Counted from the stretch's first letter, positions 18,501 through 27,522 are shown. The stretch is DNA of 54,443 nt from Candidatus Parcubacteria bacterium (GCA_003599295.1 QZJK01000014.1:1-54443); one strand, 5' to 3'. The notes: a model not told the origin generated them from the sequence alone. Made by a program: numbers and translations.

Positions 18501-18981
18501 CGCCTCCACCTGCGCAGAGGCTGTTTGCCTTTGCACGCGAGGACGGACCCCAGTAGCCGGTGCCGGCCGAAAGGCCTACCGGTGCCAAGATGTCAGCTGC
18601 GAACTTATTCTGGAATTTAACGACCGCAGCTTTGGTGATTGAACCAAAGTAGCTCGTTTCGTTGCCAGGAGAACCAGCTCCTGTTGTGGCGAGTTGTGTG
18701 CCATCAACGCTGTTAAGGAATTTCTGAATCGCCATCACTTCGCCACCACTGTTACCCATTGAGTGATTGCGTGTGAATGTAGCGCATACAAGACCACCGG
18801 TCTGTTGCGAGCCACCACCCTGAAGAGCGGCGATTTGTGCGAGCAGTGCCTGGATCTGCGCCTGAAGACTTTCAAGTGTCTGCGCACGCGCCGGTGTGGC
18901 GAACGTGAACATAACTCCGAAAATCATCGAGACAGCCAAGAGTACTGCCGCAACATTTTTTGTTGCTAATGATTTACTCAT
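15556..18981 (-). CDS. S-layer-like giant surface protein with N-terminal peptidoglycan-binding domain
   Basis: 'MSKSLATKNVAAVLLAVSMIFGVMFTFATPARAQTLESLQAQIQALLAQIAALQ' then PG_binding_1-like domain and long Thr/Ser-rich beta repeats. Confidence 0.85.
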   Translation of the reverse strand: MSKSLATKNVAAVLLAVSMIFGVMFTFATPARAQTLESLQAQIQALLAQIAALQGGGSQQTGGLVCATFTRNHSMGNSGGEVMAIQKFLNSVDGTQLATTGAGSPGNETSYFGSITKAAVVKFQNKFAADILAPVGLSAGTGYWGPSSRAKANSLCAGGGVVTPGPGVPITGNGLKVMLAADSPVNVALVAGQAIGELGKFTFSNPTGSTINVTNLAFMRIGVSNDATLEAVYLYEGAARLTDSAGVSNSAFSFNDSAGLFSLAPGQSRSISVRSDIDTGTSGQQVGVQLNSVAASGALDTTVVLPITGGIQTVSAATLATADFGGTTLPSATAVAPQDDYVVWQNTVTIGTRAVDLQSFQLRNIGSIDNDDIKNLQLFVDGVQVGNTLAQLNSGEASLYWDLTGAPKRLETGGRVIKVVGDIVGGSNSTFQFSLRRAGDARFVDTDLNQPILATAAGSAFSARSATSATIDVGTVSVVKAANSLSSAVAPGISNVKWATFEMRAAGEDVKVESLNVNANTSADRGLDNGKVFFNGVQVGSTKDLTDATDIEFTFGSSMILKAGEVGIVDIYADAKSTTGAAFVSGETAAITLDDGSSNGLGQVSLTSLNIPSSDLAANTVTLTSAALTASKASGYGDQTMIAGTSNAKLGSFTLSASATEGVNVNTIVVTLSTDEAATITDMRLVDNATGTQIGTTKPTLGATNTYSVNFNIPASGSKTIDIVGNIKSGSNAGTWTAVITSGSGNTGGTGLTTGNAITVGTDLTLQTITVGTGTFTTAVGAGNPDSLNVVAGTSDVQAGSFTFTTQNSSFKVEELKVLIPADAATSVASVKLRYKNSLGATEEKTGSLTLSSGAQQTHATATFTGLDFFIPADDSGDVDVLVNIPTLSSGASSGKTISVLIDNGVTDGFRAVDSSGTATTTLDGADLDGSATAGSGDFVVRGSIPTLSSTPITDALVAGSDQVIGRFTVSANSGGSMGWRKAVFAINKTAAVTLDATTTVKLYRMPANVSVAGSFSTTTGSQANQSQMFTTTATSGDIIFIADSEQQLAAGASQLYELRTTVGGLAAGSNLSVRIANPNTTSATSTTFANMNAGGAGNATNTFVWTDRSATSHSATTADWTNDYLVKSLPLPIGNRNVAF

Positions 18982-19530
18982 ATTTTGTTTTGACCTTTTC
19001 CTTATCATCCTAAAGAGAATGACAAGGCGCACATGCGTCCTTTCGACGAGAGCGCTTGTGCATTTTTTGTGGCCTCCCTTTCCGTTAAGAATAAAGAGAC
19101 TACTAATAATCGGTGCACGTATGCACCTCATATCGCGTCTTCGTTCGGACGAAATGAAAATAAATTTTCATTTCGGATCCTCGCTGGCCGCGATAACTTT
19201 TGCTAGCCCCGCTTTTTCGCTTATTAAATATTTGCGAAAAGAACGGAGGTTAGCAGCAATGTGTAAGACTGAATTTCTGGTGAGCGGTATTACTAGCCTG
19301 GATGAAGCAGGATTTCAGTAGTGCGCACGCTCAACTAATGTGAGCTTTGCGTTTCTTTCCCTATGAAAGTTGTCAACGAACTACGCAGAGAGCGGCCGGT
19401 TGCCACCTGCTTTGCGGATGCGCCTCCGCCGAATTGGCGGATTGACTGGGCGACATCAGCGCAATTATATATCAGCAGGTCCTAGGCACCCCATGCCCGT
19501 GTCTCTCCGTTTTGTGGATAACTAATGCGC

Positions 19531-19560
19531 AAAAAGAGCCCATTTTGGGGCCTCCCTGCT
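19531..19560 (-). terminator. Terminator-like hairpin
   Basis: Minus strand GAGGCCCCAAAATGGGCTCTTTTT. Confidence 0.5.
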
Positions 19561-19719
19561 TCATGAGCTATCGGTCCCACATTACCTCCCCTCCCAAAGG
19601 GAGTCAATAGAAGAGACGCGGGCGAATACTGAATCTTTCACCGTTTTCACGGTGCCTACATGTACCGTTCCCCGATCCGCGAAGGCCCTCCTCTTATTAT
19701 TGTATGTCCCGCTCTTTCG

Positions 19720-20499
19720 CTACTGAATAAGAGCATATCTGCTCCATCGCTTAAAACCGCTCTTTTTCACGCGGCCCTGCCCGATAAGCCGCGCTAATTC
19801 TCGCTGCACCATCTTCTCGCTATACTCGGGAAGATTTGAGGATATATCCTTAATGCCGAGTTCCCCCTGCGACTTCAATATTTCGATCACTGCCTGCGAA
19901 CGTGTATCAAAGCCGGCGATACTCGAAGACTTCCCCGATGTCCTTGATGTGTCCTTTATGAGAGCAGTGTCCTTTAGAACTTCCTGTGGCGAACGTCCTC
20001 CAGAGATTCTCGACGCATGTTCCACACTCCCATCCCTAATGTCCAAGAGTTCGTCCTTTGAAAATGAGACGCTTTCCGAGAGGCCGGTACGCTGCGATAA
20101 AACGAGAAAGTTGCCCAACTCATCGAGGGCTTCCGTCACCGCGTTCGTGTTTTGCAGTGAAAGATAGCCTGCGAGCGAAAGAATGCGCATGAGGGAAATG
20201 AGCTCGCGGATGAGGGCCTGGGCAGTGTGAAGAGGCAGGGACGCGGGAGCCCGCATTTCATCCCGAAGATCAAGGAGGTCTGAAAGGAGTTTGACGCTTA
20301 ACCTCCGTGCCTCCATCCGGGCAGGCTCATGTTCAGGCACGTGGCCTGTTAGGATGTGGATTGCGGCGACCAACCGTTCAGCCCTTCGGTAGGCCCTGTC
20401 ACCGGATATGTTCCGTCCAAAAGGATTCGTACGAATAGAGCTGGCATCAAGTGTCTTGGAGAGGTCATTTGTCCTTTGTACGTCCTTATTCTCGTCCAT
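19720..20499 (-). CDS. Conserved hypothetical with C-terminal winged-helix (HTH) domain
   Basis: C-terminus 'QAVIEILKSQGELGIKDISSNLPEYSEKMVQRELARLIGQGRVKKSG'. Confidence 0.7.
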   Translation of the reverse strand: MDENKDVQRTNDLSKTLDASSIRTNPFGRNISGDRAYRRAERLVAAIHILTGHVPEHEPARMEARRLSVKLLSDLLDLRDEMRAPASLPLHTAQALIRELISLMRILSLAGYLSLQNTNAVTEALDELGNFLVLSQRTGLSESVSFSKDELLDIRDGSVEHASRISGGRSPQEVLKDTALIKDTSRTSGKSSSIAGFDTRSQAVIEILKSQGELGIKDISSNLPEYSEKMVQRELARLIGQGRVKKSGFKRWSRYALIQ

Positions 20500-20761
20500 A
20501 ACGTTGCAGTCATCTGTCTTAGAAGCGTCTCATATGCCGTCCGTCGATTATATAAAGGACGGGGAAAAGCGCAACGAACGCTCGTAGGCGTTTGATCGTG
20601 GTCTCAAGGATGTCCGTAATAGTGAAACAGGAGGTCTTGGGAGAAATGGAGGTATCGATGGCGCCGGGACGGCTCTTCGCGCCGGAAACAGGGTCACGGA
20701 AACCTCGCGAGAGAGAAAATTTCTATGAAGAATCCCCTCCTCCAAGGTATGATGTATGCCA

Positions 20762-23002
20762 ATGAGACACGGGAAACGAAACGATAAAAAGAAACGCCGG
20801 AGTGACGACAAGGATGCATTGCCACGGATAAGCACGGAGGCGATGCGCGGTGTCATCGCTGTTTTTTTCATCGCGCTCGCCGGTTTTCTCATTCTTGCGA
20901 ACTTCGGCAAGGGCGGCGCGATCGGCGCAGCTTTGTACGAGTGGCTCTCATGGCTCCTTGGTATCGGATATATGCTGCTTCCCCTCTCGCTCCTTTTGAC
21001 GAGCCTAGCCATCCTTCGTTCTTTCGAAAAGCATTTCGGCATCGTTCAATTCGGGAGTGTTGTTATCTTTCTTCTTTCAACACTCGGTATGGTTAACCTT
21101 GCATTCCCGGGAAAAGGCGGGCTTCTCGGTGCGAGCGTTTCGAACCCGATAGTTCTCGCCGTGGATACAACGGCGACGATCGTATTTTTATCCGCATTCA
21201 CTATCGCGGCACTCATTGTTGCGTTCGATATTCATCTTGGTTCCGTCTTCACCGGATTGCGCGAACGTTTTCGCCGTACGGAAATGGAGCCTCAACCCGG
21301 TGAAGCGATCGATGCGGCTGTCGTCGGATTGCCAGTCGAATCTTCAGAGCCCGCCCCATCTCTGCAAAACACTGAAGAAGAGCAAGGACAGGCAGAGAAA
21401 GAGAAAAGCGCGGCGGGCGGATTTGGCTCGCTTTTCAAGAGAAGCGAGGCAAACGCTGAAGGATTCCCGCCTATCGCGGCAACAGGGAACGCCTATACTC
21501 CCCCGCCCACTTCGCTCTTATCAAAAAATAGGGGGAAACCTGAAGTGGGCGACGTGAAAGCGAACATGAACATTATTCGTCGTACGCTCCAGAATTTCGG
21601 CATTCAAGTAGAGATGGATGAGGCGTCGATAGGGCCGACCGTCACGCGCTATGCGATGAAACCCGCGGAAGGCGTCCGGCTCTCGAAGATAGTCGCGCTT
21701 CAAAGCAACATGGAGCTCGCTCTGGCCGCTTCCCCTATTCGTATCGAGGCGCCGATACCCGGAAAATCGCTGGTCGGCATCGAGGTGCCGAACATCGCGC
21801 GAACGACGCTGGGTCTGGCCCCGCTTCTCTCGGATGAAGCATTCACGCGCTCCGACAAACCGCTTCTCATGGCTCTTGGGCGCTCGATCACTGGTGCGCC
21901 GCATTATGCGGACCTCGCGCGGATGCCGCACGTGCTCGTTGCGGGAACGACGGGTGCAGGAAAATCCGTCGCCATCCACGATTTCATCATTTCGCTTTTG
22001 TATCGCTGCGGCCCAGAACGGCTTCGGTTCATTATGATAGACCCGAAGCGGGTCGAGCTGACATCCTATAATTCCATTCCTCACCTTCTCACTCCCGTCA
22101 TTACAGATGCGAAAAAGGCAATCCTCGCGATAAAGTGGCTTGCGAAAGAAATGGAAAGACGCTACAACATCCTCGAAACGGAGCGGGTGCGCGACATCGC
22201 TTCGTACCACGCGAATGTCGTCGCTCCCGCGATAGAAAAGAAGCAAGAAAACGACGAGAAACAACTTCCGGAAGCGATGCCGTATATCGTCGTTGTCATC
22301 GATGAGCTCGCAGACATCATGTCGACCTACCCGCGCGAGCTTGAGGGGGGCATCGTGCGATTAGCGCAGATGAGTCGCGCCGTGGGCATTCACCTCATCC
22401 TTTCTACCCAACGCCCTTCCGTCAAGGTCATTACGGGGCTCATTAAAGCCAATATTCCCGCCCGCGTGGCCTTGCAGGTCGCTTCGCAGATAGACTCGCG
22501 CACCATCCTCGACACCGGCGGCGCAGAGAAACTGCTTGGCTCGGGAGATATGCTCTTCCTCTCAGGAGAGATGTCGAAGCCGCGGCGCATCCAGGCGCCG
22601 TTCATTTCCGAGAGCGAGGTCAAGAAGGTGGTCGCCTATGTCGCTAAATCGGGAGAGGGGCAGCTGCAGGACGAGATCGACTTCTCGGAACAAAGAATGA
22701 ATAACGGGACCGACGCTATTTTTGCTTCAATGGGCGAGGACGGGAGCGAAGACGATGAGCTCTACAGTGAAGCGAAGCGCACTGTCGTCGAGGCGGGAAA
22801 AGCGTCGACCTCGTATCTTCAGCGGAAACTTGGGGTAGGCTATGCGCGCGCGGCGCGTCTCATGGACCTCCTTGAAGAACGCGGTGTCATCGGCCCTTCC
22901 GACGGGGCGAAACCGCGTGAGATCATCGGAGCAGGGAATGCGGATGAATTAGCCCGCGAACCTGAAGAAGACGGAGAAAGTCCTGAAAAAGAACGTGTTT
23001 AG
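20762..23002 (+). CDS. ftsK: DNA translocase FtsK/SpoIIIE
   Basis: 4 TM helices; 'HVLVAGTTGAGKSVAIHDFI' Walker A; gamma winged-helix domain at the C-terminus. Start set by TATGAT 8 nt upstream; 20756 is an alternative. Confidence 0.95.
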   Translation: MRHGKRNDKKKRRSDDKDALPRISTEAMRGVIAVFFIALAGFLILANFGKGGAIGAALYEWLSWLLGIGYMLLPLSLLLTSLAILRSFEKHFGIVQFGSVVIFLLSTLGMVNLAFPGKGGLLGASVSNPIVLAVDTTATIVFLSAFTIAALIVAFDIHLGSVFTGLRERFRRTEMEPQPGEAIDAAVVGLPVESSEPAPSLQNTEEEQGQAEKEKSAAGGFGSLFKRSEANAEGFPPIAATGNAYTPPPTSLLSKNRGKPEVGDVKANMNIIRRTLQNFGIQVEMDEASIGPTVTRYAMKPAEGVRLSKIVALQSNMELALAASPIRIEAPIPGKSLVGIEVPNIARTTLGLAPLLSDEAFTRSDKPLLMALGRSITGAPHYADLARMPHVLVAGTTGAGKSVAIHDFIISLLYRCGPERLRFIMIDPKRVELTSYNSIPHLLTPVITDAKKAILAIKWLAKEMERRYNILETERVRDIASYHANVVAPAIEKKQENDEKQLPEAMPYIVVVIDELADIMSTYPRELEGGIVRLAQMSRAVGIHLILSTQRPSVKVITGLIKANIPARVALQVASQIDSRTILDTGGAEKLLGSGDMLFLSGEMSKPRRIQAPFISESEVKKVVAYVAKSGEGQLQDEIDFSEQRMNNGTDAIFASMGEDGSEDDELYSEAKRTVVEAGKASTSYLQRKLGVGYARAARLMDLLEERGVIGPSDGAKPREIIGAGNADELAREPEEDGESPEKERV

Positions 23003-23175
23003 AAATTGTTATGAGCGGAGCGAATTATAAGTTCTTAACCCGACACACGCCACTCCAATATCATCAGTGTTTATTATGGAGTGTCCCAATGCTTATACGT
23101 ATGAAAGCGATAAAAGAATGGCGTGTGACGGGTGTAAGATTTTCTAGGCTCGCTATGCTCGCTAACAAAATCTAA
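22999..23175. repeat. Long imperfect inverted-repeat element filling the ftsK-to-next-gene gap
   Basis: Left arm TTAGAAATTGTTA...TTCTTAACCCGACACACGCCA; right arm reverse complement TTAGATTTTGTTA...TCTTACACCCGTCACACGCCA. Confidence 0.65.
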
Positions 23176-23176
23176 C

Positions 23177-23560
23177 ATGCTCCCCTATCGCGACAGCCGC
23201 CTTGTTCACTTCATCCTGCTCGCTTTTTTCGTTGCGGTAGTCGCATATGCGTTCTTCGAGGGGCAAGCGCTTCTGCGAGGACCGACGATAAACGTCTCTC
23301 CACGGGTCATGGAAGTATCCGATTCATTCGTCGTCGTCAGCGGCACGGCGGAACGCATCACGCAGCTTTCTCTGAATGGCGCGCCGATAGCCATCACGGA
23401 AGACGGCGCGTTCGAGGAAGGGTACGTCCTGACCCCGGGGTACAACCTTCTCATTCTCGACGCGCGTGATAAGTACGGGAAGACCACGCAGCGCTCCATC
23501 GAGATCTTTTATAAAGAACCGACGTCTCCTTCCCCAGAAGGAGTGGCAGACGAGTTTTGA
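23177..23560 (+). CDS. Membrane-anchored Ig-like (glucodextranase-B-like) domain protein
   Basis: N-terminal TM; 'VSGTAERITQLSLNGAPIAITEDGAFEEGYVLTPGYNLLILDARDKYGKTTQRSIEIFY'. Confidence 0.75.
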   Translation: MLPYRDSRLVHFILLAFFVAVVAYAFFEGQALLRGPTINVSPRVMEVSDSFVVVSGTAERITQLSLNGAPIAITEDGAFEEGYVLTPGYNLLILDARDKYGKTTQRSIEIFYKEPTSPSPEGVADEF

Positions 23561-23583
23561 ATGGATATACTTGATTCTTACCT

Positions 23584-24648
23584 ATGGCACTCTCAAAAAA
23601 AGAAAAGGCTCCGCCGAAACAAACCGGCACCGGAACGGATAAAGATATCGAGCGAGCGCTTTCGGAAATAAAAACCAAATTCGGCGATGAGGCCATTATG
23701 AAATTGGGCGATCAGCCCAAGGTGGACGTAGACGCCATTCCCACGGGCTCTATCGGCGTCGACTGGGCTCTCGGCATCGGCGGCCTTCCTCGCGGGCGCA
23801 TCATCGAGATATTCGGACCGGAATCTTCGGGCAAGACCACGCTGTGCCTTCACGTGGTCGCCGAGGCGCAGAAAAAAAGCGGTGTCTGCGCATACATTGA
23901 TGCGGAACATGCGCTTGATCCGGAATACGCGAAAAAAATCGGCGTGAAGATAGAAGACCTGCTCGTCTCACAACCCGATACGGGAGAGCAGGCGCTCGAG
24001 ATAGTCGAATCTCTCGTGCGAAGTGGGAAAATAGACGTTATCGTCATCGACTCCGTCGCGGCGCTCACGCCGAAAGATGAAATAGAGGGCGACATGGGAG
24101 CACAACATGTCGGAAAACAAGCACGGCTCATGTCGCAGGCGCTTCGCAAATTGACCGCAATCGTCTCGAAAACGAAAACGGTCGTCATCTTCATCAACCA
24201 GATACGCATGCAGATAGGCGTTATGTTCGGGAATCCGGAAACGACGCCGGGAGGCAAGGCGCTTAAGTTCTATACGTCGGTGCGCATCGACATCCGCCGC
24301 ATCGCACAGATAAAGAAGGGGGACGAGGTGATGGGAGGACGCCATCGCGTGAAAATAGTGAAGAATAAGATTGCAGCGCCTTTCCGCCAGACCGAATTCG
24401 ACATGCTCTACGGCGAAGGTATTTCAAAAGAAGGCGAGGCGCTCGCGCTCGGAGAACGGTTCGGTGTTGTCGAGAAATCCTCCGGAGGCTCATATCAGTA
24501 TGGGGAGCACAAGCTCGGCCGCGGCTACGACGCCGCGCGAACTTTTTTGCACGAGAATAAACCAATCCTTAATCAGCTGTTGAAAGACGTACGCAAAGGA
24601 CTTGAGGGTGGAGGCGTGCCCAAAGCTCGCAGCGAATCGGAAGAATAA
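23584..24648 (+). CDS. recA: Recombinase RecA
   Basis: '[28 protein letters not shown]', '[21 protein letters not shown]'. Confidence 0.98.
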   Translation: MALSKKEKAPPKQTGTGTDKDIERALSEIKTKFGDEAIMKLGDQPKVDVDAIPTGSIGVDWALGIGGLPRGRIIEIFGPESSGKTTLCLHVVAEAQKKSGVCAYIDAEHALDPEYAKKIGVKIEDLLVSQPDTGEQALEIVESLVRSGKIDVIVIDSVAALTPKDEIEGDMGAQHVGKQARLMSQALRKLTAIVSKTKTVVIFINQIRMQIGVMFGNPETTPGGKALKFYTSVRIDIRRIAQIKKGDEVMGGRHRVKIVKNKIAAPFRQTEFDMLYGEGISKEGEALALGERFGVVEKSSGGSYQYGEHKLGRGYDAARTFLHENKPILNQLLKDVRKGLEGGGVPKARSESEE

Positions 24649-24711
24649 TTTCTCAGAAGAACGTCCGGTTTATTGGACAAACCGGTATTTTTGCATAGAA
24701 TAGCGAGCGTT

Positions 24712-25272
24712 ATGTTGAACTACAACGAAGTGAAGCCGGGAGTCGCCGTGCTCGTCGAGGGTGAGCCGTATGTCTGCACATGGAATAACATCATGCAGAA
24801 GCAGCAGCGTCGGCCCGTCAATCAGACGAAGCTTCGCCACCTTATCCGCGGCAACGTCATCGAGTACTCGTTCCAGCAATCCGACAAACTGAAGGAAGCG
24901 GAGATAGAAAGCAAGCCCGCCGTCTTCATTTATGAACGCAAAGGAGAGTGGTGGTTCCATCCCGTCGGAAAACCGAGCGAACGATTCTCTGTAACCGAAG
25001 AACTGGTCGGAGAGTCCGGGAGATTCCTAAAGAGCAACACCGAGGTGTCGACTGAATGGTTCGATGGCAAATTATTCCGCGTCAAACTTCCTATTAAAGT
25101 GGAGTTGAAAGTTAAGGAGGCGCCACCGGATGTCCGCGGAAATACGGTGCAGGGCGGCTCCAAAGTCGTCGAACTCGAAACCGGAGTATCTATCAACGTG
25201 CCCATGTTCGTAAAACAGGGCGACGTCATCCGTATCAATACCGAAACCGGCGAGTACGTGGAGCGCGTGTAA
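24712..25272 (+). CDS. efp: Elongation factor P with non-canonical domain-I loop
   Basis: 'MLNYNEVKPGVAVLVEGEPYV...' and C-terminal 'VPMFVKQGDVIRINTETGEYVERV'. Promoter TTGGAC-17-TAGAAT. Confidence 0.92.
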   Translation: MLNYNEVKPGVAVLVEGEPYVCTWNNIMQKQQRRPVNQTKLRHLIRGNVIEYSFQQSDKLKEAEIESKPAVFIYERKGEWWFHPVGKPSERFSVTEELVGESGRFLKSNTEVSTEWFDGKLFRVKLPIKVELKVKEAPPDVRGNTVQGGSKVVELETGVSINVPMFVKQGDVIRINTETGEYVERV

Positions 25273-25287
25273 GTTTTCAGTGATACT

Positions 25288-25413
25288 GTGGAGACGTAAA
25301 AGGTCCGAGATGCGAGGCGCGGAGAATGTGCCGTGCGAGTCGTACAAAAAAGACGACGAGTGCGGCACAGAGGCTCCGCAACGAAGCAGATTGGGCCTTT
25401 TTACGTACTCTAC
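25288..25413. repeat. ~126-bp imperfect inverted repeat between convergent efp and rpsR
   Basis: Left arm GTGGAGACGTAAAAGGTCC...GCGGAG..TGCCG..AGTCGT; right arm reverse complement GTAGAGTACGTAAAAAGGCCC...GCGGAG..TGCCG..CTCGTCGT. Confidence 0.65.
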
Positions 25414-25607
25414 TTCTGGATGTATGGGAGCAACCCCATAAAGCGCGCCCTCTTTACCGCCGCTTCAACCGAGCGCTGTTGGCGCGCGGTCAACCCGGTG
25501 CGCTTTCTCGAGACGATGCGCCCGTGCGGATTGACGAACTGTTTCAATAGGTCGATGTCCTTGTAATCGACGTACTGAATGTCATTTTGGGTCAAAATAT
25601 TCGCCAT
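25410..25607 (-). CDS. rpsR: Ribosomal protein bS18
   Basis: '[51 protein letters not shown]'. Confidence 0.96.
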   Translation of the reverse strand: MANILTQNDIQYVDYKDIDLLKQFVNPHGRIVSRKRTGLTARQQRSVEAAVKRARFMGLLPYIQK

Positions 25608-25629
25608 ATAATCGTGTTATTTCCAATAA

Positions 25630-26070
25630 TTAGAAAGGGATATCATCCGGGTTTATCTCATCCTTCGGATACTCTATGCCACCGCCTCCACCTGCCTCCG
25701 GTTCGTCGGCGGGAGCGCGTTTGCCGCCTCCGCCCGTTCCCCCGCCGGGGTTCGGCCCAAATTGTATCCGGTCCGCGATGACCTCCGTTCGGTACTGTTT
25801 CTGGCCGTCCTTTTCCCAGCTCCTCGTCTGCATGCGCCCCTCGACGAAGACTGAACGGCCTTTTTTGAGATATTGCGCGACGATATCAGCTTGTCTGCCG
25901 AATACGACGACATTGTGGAAATCCGCCTGTTCCTGCTTCTTGCCGTCTTTGTCGCGATACACGCGGTTCGTCGCAACGGAGAAATTACACACGTTGACAC
26001 CCGAGGGAAGCGCGCGCAATTCAGGATCTCGCGTCAGATTCCCGAAAAGGAGTGCTTTATTGATGTACAT
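25630..26070 (-). CDS. ssb: Single-stranded DNA-binding protein
   Basis: 'MYINKALLFGNLTRDPELRALPSGVNVCNFSVATNRVYRDKDG', acidic C-terminal tail ending 'DDIPF'. Confidence 0.97.
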   Translation of the reverse strand: MYINKALLFGNLTRDPELRALPSGVNVCNFSVATNRVYRDKDGKKQEQADFHNVVVFGRQADIVAQYLKKGRSVFVEGRMQTRSWEKDGQKQYRTEVIADRIQFGPNPGGGTGGGGKRAPADEPEAGGGGGIEYPKDEINPDDIPF

Positions 26071-26116
26071 ATAGCTCTTAGCTTACCGCCTGAAGGATAG
26101 AGGTCAATGCGAAATA

Positions 26117-26659
26117 TCACTCGGTCGTAATATCTTTGAGCGCTTTCTCGAGGTCTTCTTCCGAGACCGGCGCTTTTTCCTCGTCGGGAATAGCCCGGCG
26201 CGGAGACGATTTTATCGTATCAGTGCGGCGCACTTCTCGCAGTGTCGGAGCCTTCATCTTTGCACGCGTATCTTCACGCACCGTCTGGAACACGATGGAG
26301 CGGAGAATATCCGTGTTTTGCGCGAGGGAGTGTGCAAGGGCTTGTATTGTGGAAGGCTTCGCTTCGAATTTTATCCAGCCGAAATATGCGCGGTCGTACT
26401 CTGATTTCTTCGCGCCTTCGCCGCGGGCAGAGCGCGCGACCATTCCGTATGCGAGTCTTGTTGCGGATGGGGCGCCTTCTGCGATGAAATTCCCGCCTGC
26501 CTTCTCTATGCCGGAGCGTATGGCGCCGACGACTTTCTCAAGCTCTTCCTCTTTTACCGTAGGTAGAATGGTGTAGCCAATTTCATAGATGCGCAGAACA
26601 TCCGCCGATTCCTCGGCCGACGTTGCGCTTCCCTCCACCATCACTGCATCTTCACTCAT
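26117..26659 (-). CDS. rpsF: Ribosomal protein bS6 with N- and C-terminal extensions
   Basis: 'LRIYEIGYTILPTVKEEELEKVVGAIRSGIEKAGG'; rpsF-ssb-rpsR order. Start uncertain (26671 possible). Confidence 0.9.
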   Translation of the reverse strand: MSEDAVMVEGSATSAEESADVLRIYEIGYTILPTVKEEELEKVVGAIRSGIEKAGGNFIAEGAPSATRLAYGMVARSARGEGAKKSEYDRAYFGWIKFEAKPSTIQALAHSLAQNTDILRSIVFQTVREDTRAKMKAPTLREVRRTDTIKSSPRRAIPDEEKAPVSEEDLEKALKDITTE

Positions 26660-26684
26660 TGTAGCGGGCACTGTAGCACGGGCA

Positions 26685-27521
26685 CTATGCTCTAGGCAAA
26701 TTGCCTCCGGAGAGAAATACCCTCTTCACGTTCTCGATGACTTGTCCGCGCACCTTCTCCTCATCCTCGCCACGAATGCGGGCAATGGCGCGAACGACCT
26801 CGGCAACGTATGAAGGCTCGTTCCGCTTTCCTCGATGAGGCGCCGGCGTCACATAGGGGGCATCCGTTTCGGAGATCAGCATGTCGAGCGGCGCGTTCCG
26901 GACGACTTCGTCATAATCATGCGTAAACGTCAGAACGCCCGTAAATGACAGCGTGAAGCCAAAATCCAGGAACTTCTTCGCCGTTTCCCAGTCGCCTGCA
27001 AAAAAATGTACGTCGCCCTTCACTTTTGCGTGAGCCTTAAGTACTTCGAGTGCGTCTTCGTACGCGTTCCGTATATGAAGCATGAGGGGCTTCCCCAGTT
27101 TGTTCGCAAGCTCGATGTGTTCGACAAACGCTTGTATCTGCACGTCCTTCGTGCTTTCTTCGACCCGATAGTAATCGAGTCCGCACTCTCCTATCGCAAT
27201 GACGCGCGGCGATTCCCCCAATGCTTCATATATGGAGGCGTCGAACACTTCGCCGCGTGATGTGAATTCTTTTCCGCCTTCACCGAGCTCTTTCACATCG
27301 TGATACGATTTTGACGTGTGAATGGGGTGTAATCCTATCGTCGCGTACACGTGTTCGTACTTTTCCGCGAGAGCGAGTGCGTCTGCCGAAGTGTCTTTCT
27401 GTGTGCCGACGACATTCATGCCGACGCCCGCATCTCTCGCGCGAAGAATGACTTCTTCCCTATCTTCCTTGTACGCAACAAAGTTCACGTGGCAGTGCGC
27501 GTCGAAGTATTTCATCTCCAT
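26685..27521 (-). CDS. tatD: TatD-family DNase
   Basis: 'YFDAHCHVNF', 'ATIGLHPIHT', 'IGECGLDYYR', 'ETDAPYVTP'. Confidence 0.95.
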   Translation of the reverse strand: MEMKYFDAHCHVNFVAYKEDREEVILRARDAGVGMNVVGTQKDTSADALALAEKYEHVYATIGLHPIHTSKSYHDVKELGEGGKEFTSRGEVFDASIYEALGESPRVIAIGECGLDYYRVEESTKDVQIQAFVEHIELANKLGKPLMLHIRNAYEDALEVLKAHAKVKGDVHFFAGDWETAKKFLDFGFTLSFTGVLTFTHDYDEVVRNAPLDMLISETDAPYVTPAPHRGKRNEPSYVAEVVRAIARIRGEDEEKVRGQVIENVKRVFLSGGNLPRA

Positions 27522-27522
27522 A

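Noticed and set aside
23010-23175. 54-codon plus-strand ORF MSGANYKFLTRHTPLQYHQCLLWSVPMLIRMKAIKEWRVTGVRFSRLAMLANKI
   Set aside because: Lies entirely within the inverted-repeat element and has no start signals; more likely a by-product of the repeat.
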